From Symsagittifera roscoffensis (Eukaryota; Xenacoelomorpha; Acoela; Convolutidae), in NCBI RefSeq assembly GCF_963678635.1, contig NC_087063.1, positions 54,327,074-54,391,073 on the forward strand: 64,000 nucleotides of DNA, given 5' to 3'. The stretch's first letter is position 1. Each line of letters begins with the position of its first letter. The notes under the pieces were generated by a model. The model did not search any database and was not told the DNA's origin. It was given only the letters and a program-made list of their open reading frames with translations. Below are positions 21,951 to 31,281 of this stretch, piece after piece. A program made the position numbers and the translations under genes.

Positions 21951-24900
21951 ATGAGGCGGAGTAGGGTACCGGTGCTCGAAAAAAGGTCAAGTAGATCAAA
22001 CACGAAATATAATTCATCGCTGCGCGGAACGACATCAACAGGCCCAAAGATAACAAAGAAGAACTTTTCAGTTAACATGGTCAGTACGAGGAGTGGCACC
22101 GAGAGCAAGACACGAGAAGATGTGGGGGAAAAACAGGTGGAGCCCACAATCGAAATCGACCTAGAGACACCAGACCAGAGCGTAGATGAAGTGGAGAAGA
22201 GGACAACGGAATCCACACCGATGCCCCACGTGGAAGACCAAAGTCCAAAAACCGTGGAGTTTTCACGAATAGACGCATTGGAAGACACAACAGGCAATAC
22301 CCGAGAGACTGTGAAAAACGACTCTCAAGTGAAAAAGACATCCTTCACAGACAAGTTTGCAATGATGGTCGGACTCAAATCGAAAGAAAACGTGACTGAA
22401 GAACCAAAAACAGAAAGAGCACGAACATTTGGTACAGTGAGCACGAAAGCGACAGAAGCCGGCCAGAATGAGGAACAAGCTAAAGCAGAGGCTACGGCCG
22501 AAGAGAAACCGACGGCTGACCATGAAGAGACTACCATTGAGCTGGGCGACTTGTTGGTGAAATTAAATCAGATCGACAAAAGACTTAAGAACAGTGAAGA
22601 AGACAGAGAGGTGATAAAAAAGGAGATAAGATACAACAAGCACGAGTATCTAGACAGTTATTTTAACCTAGCTAAGGCAACAGAGGAGAGACTCAAGGAA
22701 ATGTCAGATAAGGTAGAAGCCACCAATGAAGAACGAGAAAAGAACATCAAAACAGACATGCAACAGTTGAAGAACCGATATGATGATGTCAACAGCCAAT
22801 TAGGGAGCCTGGAAAGGAGAATGGACACAATGAGCAAGAGTCAAGCCGAGAGTTCGTGTGCAATACAGGCGAAGTTGGATGCAATCTTGAGAGGTTCTAC
22901 TCCACAAGAAAGACCGGCAGCGGATCGTACGCAAGGCACCAGAGTTGACTTTGTAGAACCACAAAGGAACAAACGGCAATCGACACCGTTGCCCTTAACC
23001 AGGGATGCGATAAGCATAGCACCAACAGCTGCGAAAACAATAATGAAGAATGGAACGTCGAATACAACGACTGGTCCGGGAGATGCAACAGCTAACAGCA
23101 ACACAGGACCGGATGCTATGACATGGGCCAGCACTTGGGAGATGATGAGCAGGACTCTAGAGGCCTTCGCCACGAGGAACACTGACTCGAGCGACAGGAG
23201 AGAGGGAAAAACAAGAAAGACATTCAAGAAGCCAAAAGAATTCACAGACGACTCCGATGGATGCATTGACACTTGGGTGGAAGTGATGAGATTACATCTA
23301 GAACAAGATAACTTGAGTGACGAAAGACAAGCATGTACAGCCATACTGAGCAACTTGGAAGGAACGGCATTAAAATGCGTGGTCGCAAAGAAGGAGGAAG
23401 AACGCGACACCGCGGACAAGATCTTCGAGATATTGCTGAATCGATTCGGGTCAGGCATGAAGGGTCACCAAGCGATGATGCGATTTGAAAAGAGAAGGCA
23501 GAGGGACGACGAGTCAATAGATCGGTTCCTAGATGACCTCGAGAGCTTGAGAAGGAGGAGTGACCCAGAGGAGTCGACAAATAGACGGAACTTTAGCATT
23601 GCCTCGAAGTTCATCGATGGGGTGAAAAGTGATGACTTAAGGACAATGTTAGCAACATACTACACATTGTCGAAGGACAGCGCACCCACCCCAGAAGAAA
23701 TGAGACAGAAATCAAGAGAATACATGCTGATGAAACCTAAGAAGTACTCATATTCTGAAAACAGGAACACGCAAGGGGGAAGCCAACCCCAGAGGTCATC
23801 ATGGTACAAACCTAGAGATGATATGGACAAGCGCAGATCATGCGCGAACTGCGGGTCAGCGGATCATCATGTGGCTGACTGCACAACGTACAAACAAGGC
23901 ATGAAGAGCCTAGGTTATGCACCGGATGAAGAGGATATGAGCCAGATGGAGGAACACGAGTACTATAATGGCTTAATCATCAAGATAGGCGCCAGATGCT
24001 TCTTCTGTAACCAGGAGGGGCACTTCAGAATGGATTGTCCCTTGTTCTGGGAAGCGGTCAAGGACCAGAATCACCCCAAACATAAGTTGGCATTAGCGGT
24101 GGTGCAGAATCAGCGGAACAGGCAAAACGAGTTTGAATCTAGGAACTTAGGAGCACCAAACACCGAATTGCCGACGAAGACAGTGAAAGCTGTAACACAT
24201 GTTAGCGGTGCGTTAGAGTCCGCGGCCGGGAGCTCTCTAGAGATAAATTATGAGAAAGCGGCGACGGAAGCAATTGCCAAAGTGAAACAAGATCTGGCTG
24301 CGAAAGAAATAGAGCAACGACTAAAGTTGGAGATCGAAAGACAGAATTTTAACGAAGCATTAACCGGATCGAACTCAGTACCAGAGGCTAGAACGGGCTC
24401 AACAAAGAACGGAAATTGTAACACCGTGAAAATGGTGACAGGTAAATCTTTTGGAATATCGAAAATCGGAGCAAGAATAATGTCGATAATCACAGTGGGC
24501 GGCCACGAAGTAACCAGAAACTTGAGCGAGCCAAGCGACCAGACGATAATGCACATTGACGCGTATGCAGACTACTTGAGTGGAATAAGTCCACAAACGA
24601 CTTCTAGAGCGCTCAGAGCACTACTCACGAGAGGGGGCAGCAAGTCGGTACGTGTTGATAATAGGTACACTGAAGCTTATGGTCCACACGAGGTGATGCT
24701 AAATATAGATGGAATCAACATCTATACCAAGACGATGATAACATGCGACGAAGACCTAATTGGACAAATCTATGTAGGGAAAGAAGAGTTGAAAGTAAGA
24801 TCGATCGGACACTGTGCCATGCTTGAAGAAGATGCAATGCACATCGGGACGGAAGCAGACGTGACAGGGCACGTGCTAGACATAAATGGCAAAAAGACTC

Positions 24901-27900
24901 AGTTGCGTGGATTACTTGACACGGGAGCAGTCTTGAGCGTCATACCAATCGAAACATGGGAAAAGATGGGCTTTGACAAAGGTGACTTGATAGACTCGAG
25001 AATACGGCTGTCAGCTGCAAACAAAGGGGCCCTACGGGTGCTGGGCAGGACGCCGATAATAGCCCTCAATTTGGGGGAACGTAACCTGTGGATGAGCTTC
25101 ATCGTGGTAGAAAACCTAGATGAATCTGACCAATTCATTTTGGGCAGAGACTTCATCAGGAATTTCGACGTAACGATAGATCTAAATAATGCAATGTTCA
25201 GGATACGGAACCCGGATAGGAGGTACGCAATCAAACCGGTAAATTTAATAATGGCAAATGAGAACAAAGCACCGGTATTCTTGAGTAGGAGAGTGAGGTT
25301 AAAAGCTAATGAAGCGGCAATCGTAAGCTTGAGGATGAAAAATTATAATGAACTAAGTGACAGCAAGCAAGTGTGTATAGTTCCAAATCCTAATAGTCAA
25401 AGCGCTGCTGTTTTAGGAAGATCATTTTCGATAACGAAGAGCGGCCTCTGCGTCAGTGTCTTGTTGAATACCCTTGATATACCGATCACGATACAGAGAG
25501 GGAGGAAGCTGGGATATGCTTTACCGGTTAAAACTCGATATGAAACAATTGAAAACTCAAAACAAAATGAAGTTGTTGATTGTCCCAACCACAGGGACAA
25601 AATTTGTATCTTGAGACGATTGCAGAGAATAAAAGATTCTTCAGGTCTTATCAAATCACTTAAGTCAGAAACGGACGATGGGCTTTCGAGCTGTTCGAAC
25701 TTTCCAGAGCGACCCACACCAGATGAAATGCAAACTGATAAACCGGTTCTGCCGGAGATTGAACATTTAAGGGGCAAACTGAAAGATGAACAGCTCGAAG
25801 CTATCAAGGACGTACTAGAGCGGAACGAGGAGGTTTTTTCAAGGCATAAGGCGGATATCGGGTGTTGTAATTTTGTTGAACATGAAATAGAACTTGAGGA
25901 AAACGCGGTACCACACAGGGAGGGGGCGAGGCGCATGACCCCACACAAATCGGACGCGTGTAGAAAAGAAATCGAAACGTTACTAGAGTATGACATGATA
26001 GAACCATCCAAGTCACCGTGGGCGTGTGGAGTAGTGATGGCCAAAAAGAAAGGCGACCAGTTAAGGTTTTGTTGTGACTTTCGATACCTGAACTCCGTCA
26101 CGGTGAAGGATGCCTATCCCATACCTAGAATTGATGAGAGCCTCTCGAAGTTAGGTGATGCGAAATTCTTTACGACTCTTGATTTAGGCTCGGCCTTTTG
26201 GCAGGTACCATTAAGGAAGCAAGACAGGGACAAGACAGGGTTCGCCTGCGAGTTGGGTCTGTTTCAATGGAAACGGATGCCGTTTGGACTCTGCAATGCA
26301 ACAGCCACGTTTCAGCGGCTGATGGCACACGCGTTGATAGGCGTGACGAAGAAGTACGGCAACCTGGTAATGTGCTACGTGGACGACGTGGTAATAGCAA
26401 CGCCAACACTAGAAGACCACATCGAGAGGCTTGACGAGGTGTTCGCGTGCATGAAAAGATCGGGGCTGAAGTGTAAACCATCAAAGTGCGAGATACTCAA
26501 GGACTCGATTAAATACTTGGGCAGGATGGTAGATAAACACGGTATCAGACCTGATCCAGACGCCGTGGAAGCAGTCCTAACCTGGAAATCACCGAAGACG
26601 GAGCACCAGCTGATGAGCTTCCTGGGTTTCGCCAACTATTATAGAGAATTCATCAAGGGCTATGCGGACAAGATATACCCGATGCAACAATTAATGAGAC
26701 ATAAGGGCAAGAAGTTCACGTGGAACAACGCGGCAGAAGAGTCATTCCAGAGAATAAAGAAAGAGCTGTGTGAGGCACCAGTACTGGGTATGCCGACTGA
26801 GAAGGGGATGTACGTGCTAGACACGGATGCGTCAGTAGTCGCTATTTCTGGGATTCTCCATCAAGAACAAGAATGGAATGGGAAGACAGTCTTGAGACCA
26901 ATAGCATACGGGAGCAAGGTCCTAAGTGACACAGAAATGAAGTACGGAGCACCGAAAGCAGAGATGTTCGCGGTGGTCACCTTTGTCGAAAAATACAGAG
27001 CATACTTAGGCAGTGAGCCCTTCAAGCTGCGAGTCGACAACCGAGCACTAAGCTGGCTGAAAACGTACTCAATGGACCAGAGCTATATTGGGAGGTGGAT
27101 AGTTCGCTTGGATGGATACAACATGATAATTGAGCACAGAACACGAGATAAACATCAAAATGCTGACAGCTTGAGTAAGAAGACGGAGTTCTACGAGAGG
27201 CAAGAACAAAGAGAGGCGGACAGACCTGAGATCAAAGACGGCTTCTCCTTTATGGACAAAGAAACGTACGACAGTCTTCCACTCACGAGATGGCTGGACA
27301 AATCAGGCAAACCGATTGAAGATCATCCCGAATTGCCGAAAGAGCCTCTTGAAAAGACCATCTTGAAGAAAAGCAGAGGGATTCCGATAGGAATAATGCT
27401 CAAGTCCAAGATCGTGAGGGAAACACTCAAGGCAAAAGGTTATGATCTCATCCAGGTAGAGGAGGGAACGGTCCGAATAGATGAAGACTTAATGAGGTTG
27501 CTTGAGAAACTATCAGATGACAAGCCCGTGATCCAAGGGAAAGGTCAGGAGGCACAGGAACTAACCATACTTCGGAGAGAAGAAACAGTGAACAATACTG
27601 ACGTCTCAAAAGGAAGCATCACTGACAGCAAGGAAGTTGTGCGATCACTAGTTGAAAAAATCCCCGAAAAAATTCTGGAACAGACAAAAGTCAGGGATAA
27701 GAAAGTAACATTCAGAGAAGAAGTTGAACACCTGGGACTAGATCAAGAGTCCGGGGAGTGGTCCAGATTCATGGAAGAAGACGAAACCGGAGAAGGGAAA
27801 TTGTCCGGGGAGCGTGAAGAATGGGATGAAGACTCGGATGAGAGCAGCGAAGACCAAGACAGTCTATGCATGATACTGGCGGAAGAGAAGATAAGACAGC

Positions 27901-30758
27901 ACGACAGGGAATTACAGACGGATCCATCTTCAGGGACGTACAATCTGGAAATACAAGAGGTACGAGGTGGTGAAGAGCTCGAGAAAATAGCAGTTTCAAG
28001 AAAACCACTAAGGGAACTATCGTGCAACTCAAACGTCAGAACGAATCTGGTACCAGAAGACGACATGAAAATCGTGAAAAGGATGATATGTGTGAAGCTG
28101 AGCGATGACATCCACAACCCTGGTGAAATGAATGGACAGATCATGGCGCTAAAGGAGCACGTTAAGGCGAGATACAGGCTGTCTGACCTAATAAGGGCCC
28201 AGAAGAATGACAAAATGACAAGTAACCTCTCCAAATGGATCCATTCGGGAGTCAAGGAGAAGGGGGAACTTGAGGAAGACAGCTACAAGATCTTGAGCCA
28301 GTTCTACAAAGAAAAGAGAGATTTACTTTATCACACAGCTGAAGGGGTGGTAGCGTGCAAGAGAAGAGATGAGGAAAAAATATTACACAAACACAACCTC
28401 ATCATACTACCACAATTGTACCAAACGGAGGTGCTTTTCAGATCACACGACCAGATGGGCCACCAGGGGATAGATAAAGTACAACAAAGGATACTTCACA
28501 GGTTTGATTGGCCGGGAATGAGAAAAGCTTGCGAGAGATGGGTGAATGCCTGCCTAGCATGCCTTCAAGTAAAAGACCCAAGGAAGATGAAGTTTCCCCT
28601 CAAGTCTGTCGAAAGTTCGGAATTCAATGAAGTGGTGCAGATAGACCATCAGAAAATCTGCTTGACGGAGTCGGGTTATAACCAAATACTAGTTATAATA
28701 GATCACTTCACCAAGTTGGCGGAAGCGGTTCCGTGCCAGACAGCCTCAGCAGAGGAGACATGTGATCACCTGATAACGCATTGGATATCGCGGTATGGTT
28801 GTCCAATGACTTTCCAGTCGGACAACGGCAAGGCTTTTGTGGGGGACTTGACAAAAGAATTGATGAAGAGATCACACATTGCTCAAGCGCACTCGACGAC
28901 CTATCATCCACAGACCAATGGGTTGGTAGAGAGACAGAACAGGACACTGGTCAACATGCTCAGGGTGTACTGCTCGAGATACATGACGGACTGGGACAAA
29001 TACCTGCCACAGGTAGTAGGAGCCTATAATAGTACTCAGCACTCAACGACGGGTATCAGTCCTTTCATGATGTTGACAGGCAGGGAAAGGGCAATGCCTA
29101 TAACATTCTTCTACCCGGAGTACGAGGGGAAGAGGACGTCACCTCAAGCATACGTGAAGGAAGCGATCAAAAGACAACAAGAGCTAAACGAGCTATGTCG
29201 GAGAAACACGGCGCAAGCGCAAATGAGGCAACGCAAGAAATATGACGAAAAGATACTAAGAGCAAAGCCATACGAAGTGGGCCAATACGTGTGGGTCTTC
29301 CAAAATGTCATACCGCCCAAGGGAACAAAGAAACTACTCAAGAAATGGAGAGGACCGTTCATGATTACGGAAGTACATCAACAAGGACGGTTCTATCGCT
29401 TGAGTACAGGGCGAGCAGCACATTACGAAAATCTGAAGCCTCACGTCCCGTCCCCGGAGGACTGGTGCCTACCAAAAGACATGGAAGGTCTTGAGTACCT
29501 GGTGGTGGAACCAGCGTGCGAAGTGAATGAGAAAGGCACTAGAGAGAAAAATGATGGTAATGAGAACTTGAGTTTGGACGACAACGAAAAGATAGAAGTG
29601 GAGTCGGATGCAGGTTCATTTGTAGAAGAAGACTGGAACGACCCAGAGCAAAACGAGGTACCGAAGTGGATGGAGCCGGATCAACCAACACCACCGGAAA
29701 CCAGGACTGGCAATCGTAAACGAACAGGTATGAGGTACAATAGGTACGGGGATGACTTCTTGATCGATAAGATACAGCCAGACAAGTTGGGCGATGAACT
29801 ACTAAGCGCAGGCGAACTGGAAGCCGAAGAGGAATGGCAGGTCATTGACGATGGTGGACATTATCCGCAGGATGATTACTCGACGCCAGAATTGGAGACG
29901 GATCTCGAGCAGAGTGAAATAGAAAGGAGGGAGAACACGAACTTGAGGGTTCTAGAGTGGATGCGTGATGTCAAAGACGAGAGCCGCGAAGGACAAAGCA
30001 TTCAGCAAATCGATGTATCAGCAGCAAATTACATGAAGACAGAGGACCCTCTTTTCGGATGGACAGCAACAGACAGGCCACTGGACATCCCTAAGGACAA
30101 TTCAGACCCGACTACATCGACGGGGACGTCGATAAATATTTTTGTCCGGGGAGTGGGGGTAGGACTTACCCACACCGAAAATTTGATGATAAAGAAGCTC
30201 AAGGAAGTGAGGGAAACAAGCGGATTGGAACTGGAGGAAGAAGAACCAGAGCCTACCATAGGAATGAATTTCAAAACGAAATTCGAAATACCCAATGAAT
30301 ACTCAGAGAACATCATGATAACGGATAGCGACTTCATCCTGTCAAACAGGACCAGCGCGATCTGCATCACGGCGGACATGAGTTTCAAATCAAGATTGGA
30401 GGCTGACTTCAAAAGAGAGTACCAGAACGTAGAGTTTCTGTTCAGACAGAGGCCAGGACTGGGAGGCATGGCAGCGCTTCCACCGTCAGTGGCACAAGTC
30501 CCGGGCAAATACCTCTGCTTCCTAGTAACGAGAGTCAACGACAGAAACACAATTGATCCCGAACACGTGATATTGGCACTGACAAGACTACGTGACTTCA
30601 TGATTGAAAGAGGAATAGTGGAGGTCTCGATGCCGGTGTACGACCCAAACAGGGGCAAACTGAGCTCGAGGGAATTGTATGCTATCCTACATGTGGTCTT
30701 TGCAGAAACAGAGATAATGGTGCATCTTCACAAGAAGTACTACTTGAGCATCGCCTGA
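21951..30758 (+). CDS. Gag-Pol polyprotein with C-terminal macrodomain-like region (copy 2, intact, 2935 aa)
   Basis: A single ORF with no gag/pol frameshift. Regions by residue: coiled coil about 200-300; retrotransposon Gag about 430-575; CCHC knuckles 631-644 and 683-696; protease DTGA at 990; RT about 1330-1500 with YVDD at 1476; RNase H from about 1620 (Asp1624); acidic spacer about 1750-2150; integrase zinc finger His2166, His2171, Cys2201, Cys2204; catalytic Asp2232, Asp2291, Glu2327 (DD35E); GPY/F module at about 2468; extension of about 430 residues. Its last 150 residues (about 2784-2930) resemble macrodomains of the TARG1 type. It makes the particle, processes it, copies RNA to DNA and integrates it. 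The ATG at 21951 gives the longest frame. ATG 22077 (MVSTRSG) is 5 nt after a TTTTCAG and may be the true start (2893 aa). It is far longer than usual Ty3/Gypsy Gag-Pol proteins. Confidence 0.95.
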   Translation: MRRSRVPVLEKRSSRSNTKYNSSLRGTTSTGPKITKKNFSVNMVSTRSGTESKTREDVGEKQVEPTIEIDLETPDQSVDEVEKRTTESTPMPHVEDQSPKTVEFSRIDALEDTTGNTRETVKNDSQVKKTSFTDKFAMMVGLKSKENVTEEPKTERARTFGTVSTKATEAGQNEEQAKAEATAEEKPTADHEETTIELGDLLVKLNQIDKRLKNSEEDREVIKKEIRYNKHEYLDSYFNLAKATEERLKEMSDKVEATNEEREKNIKTDMQQLKNRYDDVNSQLGSLERRMDTMSKSQAESSCAIQAKLDAILRGSTPQERPAADRTQGTRVDFVEPQRNKRQSTPLPLTRDAISIAPTAAKTIMKNGTSNTTTGPGDATANSNTGPDAMTWASTWEMMSRTLEAFATRNTDSSDRREGKTRKTFKKPKEFTDDSDGCIDTWVEVMRLHLEQDNLSDERQACTAILSNLEGTALKCVVAKKEEERDTADKIFEILLNRFGSGMKGHQAMMRFEKRRQRDDESIDRFLDDLESLRRRSDPEESTNRRNFSIASKFIDGVKSDDLRTMLATYYTLSKDSAPTPEEMRQKSREYMLMKPKKYSYSENRNTQGGSQPQRSSWYKPRDDMDKRRSCANCGSADHHVADCTTYKQGMKSLGYAPDEEDMSQMEEHEYYNGLIIKIGARCFFCNQEGHFRMDCPLFWEAVKDQNHPKHKLALAVVQNQRNRQNEFESRNLGAPNTELPTKTVKAVTHVSGALESAAGSSLEINYEKAATEAIAKVKQDLAAKEIEQRLKLEIERQNFNEALTGSNSVPEARTGSTKNGNCNTVKMVTGKSFGISKIGARIMSIITVGGHEVTRNLSEPSDQTIMHIDAYADYLSGISPQTTSRALRALLTRGGSKSVRVDNRYTEAYGPHEVMLNIDGINIYTKTMITCDEDLIGQIYVGKEELKVRSIGHCAMLEEDAMHIGTEADVTGHVLDINGKKTQLRGLLDTGAVLSVIPIETWEKMGFDKGDLIDSRIRLSAANKGALRVLGRTPIIALNLGERNLWMSFIVVENLDESDQFILGRDFIRNFDVTIDLNNAMFRIRNPDRRYAIKPVNLIMANENKAPVFLSRRVRLKANEAAIVSLRMKNYNELSDSKQVCIVPNPNSQSAAVLGRSFSITKSGLCVSVLLNTLDIPITIQRGRKLGYALPVKTRYETIENSKQNEVVDCPNHRDKICILRRLQRIKDSSGLIKSLKSETDDGLSSCSNFPERPTPDEMQTDKPVLPEIEHLRGKLKDEQLEAIKDVLERNEEVFSRHKADIGCCNFVEHEIELEENAVPHREGARRMTPHKSDACRKEIETLLEYDMIEPSKSPWACGVVMAKKKGDQLRFCCDFRYLNSVTVKDAYPIPRIDESLSKLGDAKFFTTLDLGSAFWQVPLRKQDRDKTGFACELGLFQWKRMPFGLCNATATFQRLMAHALIGVTKKYGNLVMCYVDDVVIATPTLEDHIERLDEVFACMKRSGLKCKPSKCEILKDSIKYLGRMVDKHGIRPDPDAVEAVLTWKSPKTEHQLMSFLGFANYYREFIKGYADKIYPMQQLMRHKGKKFTWNNAAEESFQRIKKELCEAPVLGMPTEKGMYVLDTDASVVAISGILHQEQEWNGKTVLRPIAYGSKVLSDTEMKYGAPKAEMFAVVTFVEKYRAYLGSEPFKLRVDNRALSWLKTYSMDQSYIGRWIVRLDGYNMIIEHRTRDKHQNADSLSKKTEFYERQEQREADRPEIKDGFSFMDKETYDSLPLTRWLDKSGKPIEDHPELPKEPLEKTILKKSRGIPIGIMLKSKIVRETLKAKGYDLIQVEEGTVRIDEDLMRLLEKLSDDKPVIQGKGQEAQELTILRREETVNNTDVSKGSITDSKEVVRSLVEKIPEKILEQTKVRDKKVTFREEVEHLGLDQESGEWSRFMEEDETGEGKLSGEREEWDEDSDESSEDQDSLCMILAEEKIRQHDRELQTDPSSGTYNLEIQEVRGGEELEKIAVSRKPLRELSCNSNVRTNLVPEDDMKIVKRMICVKLSDDIHNPGEMNGQIMALKEHVKARYRLSDLIRAQKNDKMTSNLSKWIHSGVKEKGELEEDSYKILSQFYKEKRDLLYHTAEGVVACKRRDEEKILHKHNLIILPQLYQTEVLFRSHDQMGHQGIDKVQQRILHRFDWPGMRKACERWVNACLACLQVKDPRKMKFPLKSVESSEFNEVVQIDHQKICLTESGYNQILVIIDHFTKLAEAVPCQTASAEETCDHLITHWISRYGCPMTFQSDNGKAFVGDLTKELMKRSHIAQAHSTTYHPQTNGLVERQNRTLVNMLRVYCSRYMTDWDKYLPQVVGAYNSTQHSTTGISPFMMLTGRERAMPITFFYPEYEGKRTSPQAYVKEAIKRQQELNELCRRNTAQAQMRQRKKYDEKILRAKPYEVGQYVWVFQNVIPPKGTKKLLKKWRGPFMITEVHQQGRFYRLSTGRAAHYENLKPHVPSPEDWCLPKDMEGLEYLVVEPACEVNEKGTREKNDGNENLSLDDNEKIEVESDAGSFVEEDWNDPEQNEVPKWMEPDQPTPPETRTGNRKRTGMRYNRYGDDFLIDKIQPDKLGDELLSAGELEAEEEWQVIDDGGHYPQDDYSTPELETDLEQSEIERRENTNLRVLEWMRDVKDESREGQSIQQIDVSAANYMKTEDPLFGWTATDRPLDIPKDNSDPTTSTGTSINIFVRGVGVGLTHTENLMIKKLKEVRETSGLELEEEEPEPTIGMNFKTKFEIPNEYSENIMITDSDFILSNRTSAICITADMSFKSRLEADFKREYQNVEFLFRQRPGLGGMAALPPSVAQVPGKYLCFLVTRVNDRNTIDPEHVILALTRLRDFMIERGIVEVSMPVYDPNRGKLSSRELYAILHVVFAETEIMVHLHKKYYLSIA
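22065..22071 (+). promoter_or_regulatory. TTTTCAG acceptor just before the alternative Gag start
   Basis: TTTTCAG ends 5 nt before ATG 22077. It is the canonical nematode cis- or trans-splice acceptor at a typical distance from a start codon. Copy 3 has the same at 45401-45407 before ATG 45413. If used, Gag begins MVSTRS and the preceding 42 codons are not translated on that mRNA. Confidence 0.5.
30136..30175 (+). promoter_or_regulatory. 40-nt nucleotide-conserved block with internal priming-like motif (copy 2)
   Basis: Identical over 40 nt to copy 1 (6743-6782), although the flanking codons differ synonymously. It includes GTCCGGGGAG at 30144-30153, about 9.6 kb before the same motif at the 3' LTR. 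It lies inside the ORF1 extension just before the macrodomain-like region. It may be a central plus-strand primer. Confidence 0.6.
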
Positions 30759-31041
30759 GTCGGGTACACGGAGGTATCAGGTCGGGTGTGAGGGAGGAGT
30801 CTTGAGTTAGGTACTGGGGTGCGGCGCAGGTAAAGGGATCTTAAGATGTGATTGGCATGACAATTGAATTTTAAAAGAAAGAATTGATGGTGCTAAAACA
30901 TAAAATGAATCTGCATGTTCTTAAGGGAAATCCAATCGAATTGCTTTAAGTGATATGAGAATGATAAAATTTTAACCATATGGGTAGAAGGGGGGTCTCT
31001 AGGTTAGGAACGTGACATGCTAAGTTTTAATGAGCTTTCTG

Positions 31042-31048
31042 TTTTCAG
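31042..31048 (+). promoter_or_regulatory. Candidate 3' splice site for ORF2 (copy 2)
   Basis: TTTTCAG followed by A, preceded by the T-rich GAGCTTTCTG, sits 233 nt before the ORF2 ATG. It is the best nematode acceptor match in the spacer and is kept in copy 3. Confidence 0.55.
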
Positions 31049-31187
31049 ATCAAGTTTGAAAAACAAAGTTGAAAATCCAACTACACTCAAGCGAGAAACA
31101 GAAAGAGAGAATCTTGATTGAACACGCGATAATCCGAATCTACAGCAAGTACTTGCAAGAGAACATTTCTAGAGAATTCTTGAATTG

Positions 31188-31248
31188 GGTAATACTTGAG
31201 TTGGTAAGGTAATTCTTGAGTTGGTAAGGTAATTCTTGAGCTGGTTAA
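31188..31248 (+). repeat. Short tandem repeat upstream of ORF2 (copy 2)
   Basis: About three units of roughly 21 bp containing TTGAGTTGGTAAGG, ending just before the ORF2 start. The copy 3 equivalent is about 54523-54583. Confidence 0.7.
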
Positions 31249-31281
31249 CATCTACCTACATACATCCCGAAGTTACAAAGA

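Larger units (their letters stand above)
30759..31281 (+). other. ORF1-ORF2 spacer of copy 2
   Basis: Holds 523 bp without an ORF. It has a splice acceptor at 31042-31048 and, close to ORF2, a short tandem repeat (31188-31248) with units containing TAATTCTTGAGTTGG. Copy 3 has the same layout. A dedicated promoter is not evident, so a spliced or SL trans-spliced ORF2 message is the simplest reading. Confidence 0.75.

Noticed and set aside
29340-29460. Chromodomain after integrase
   Set aside because: The region fits a GPY/F module (KWRGPF) followed by acidic sequence; no chromodomain aromatic pattern is seen.
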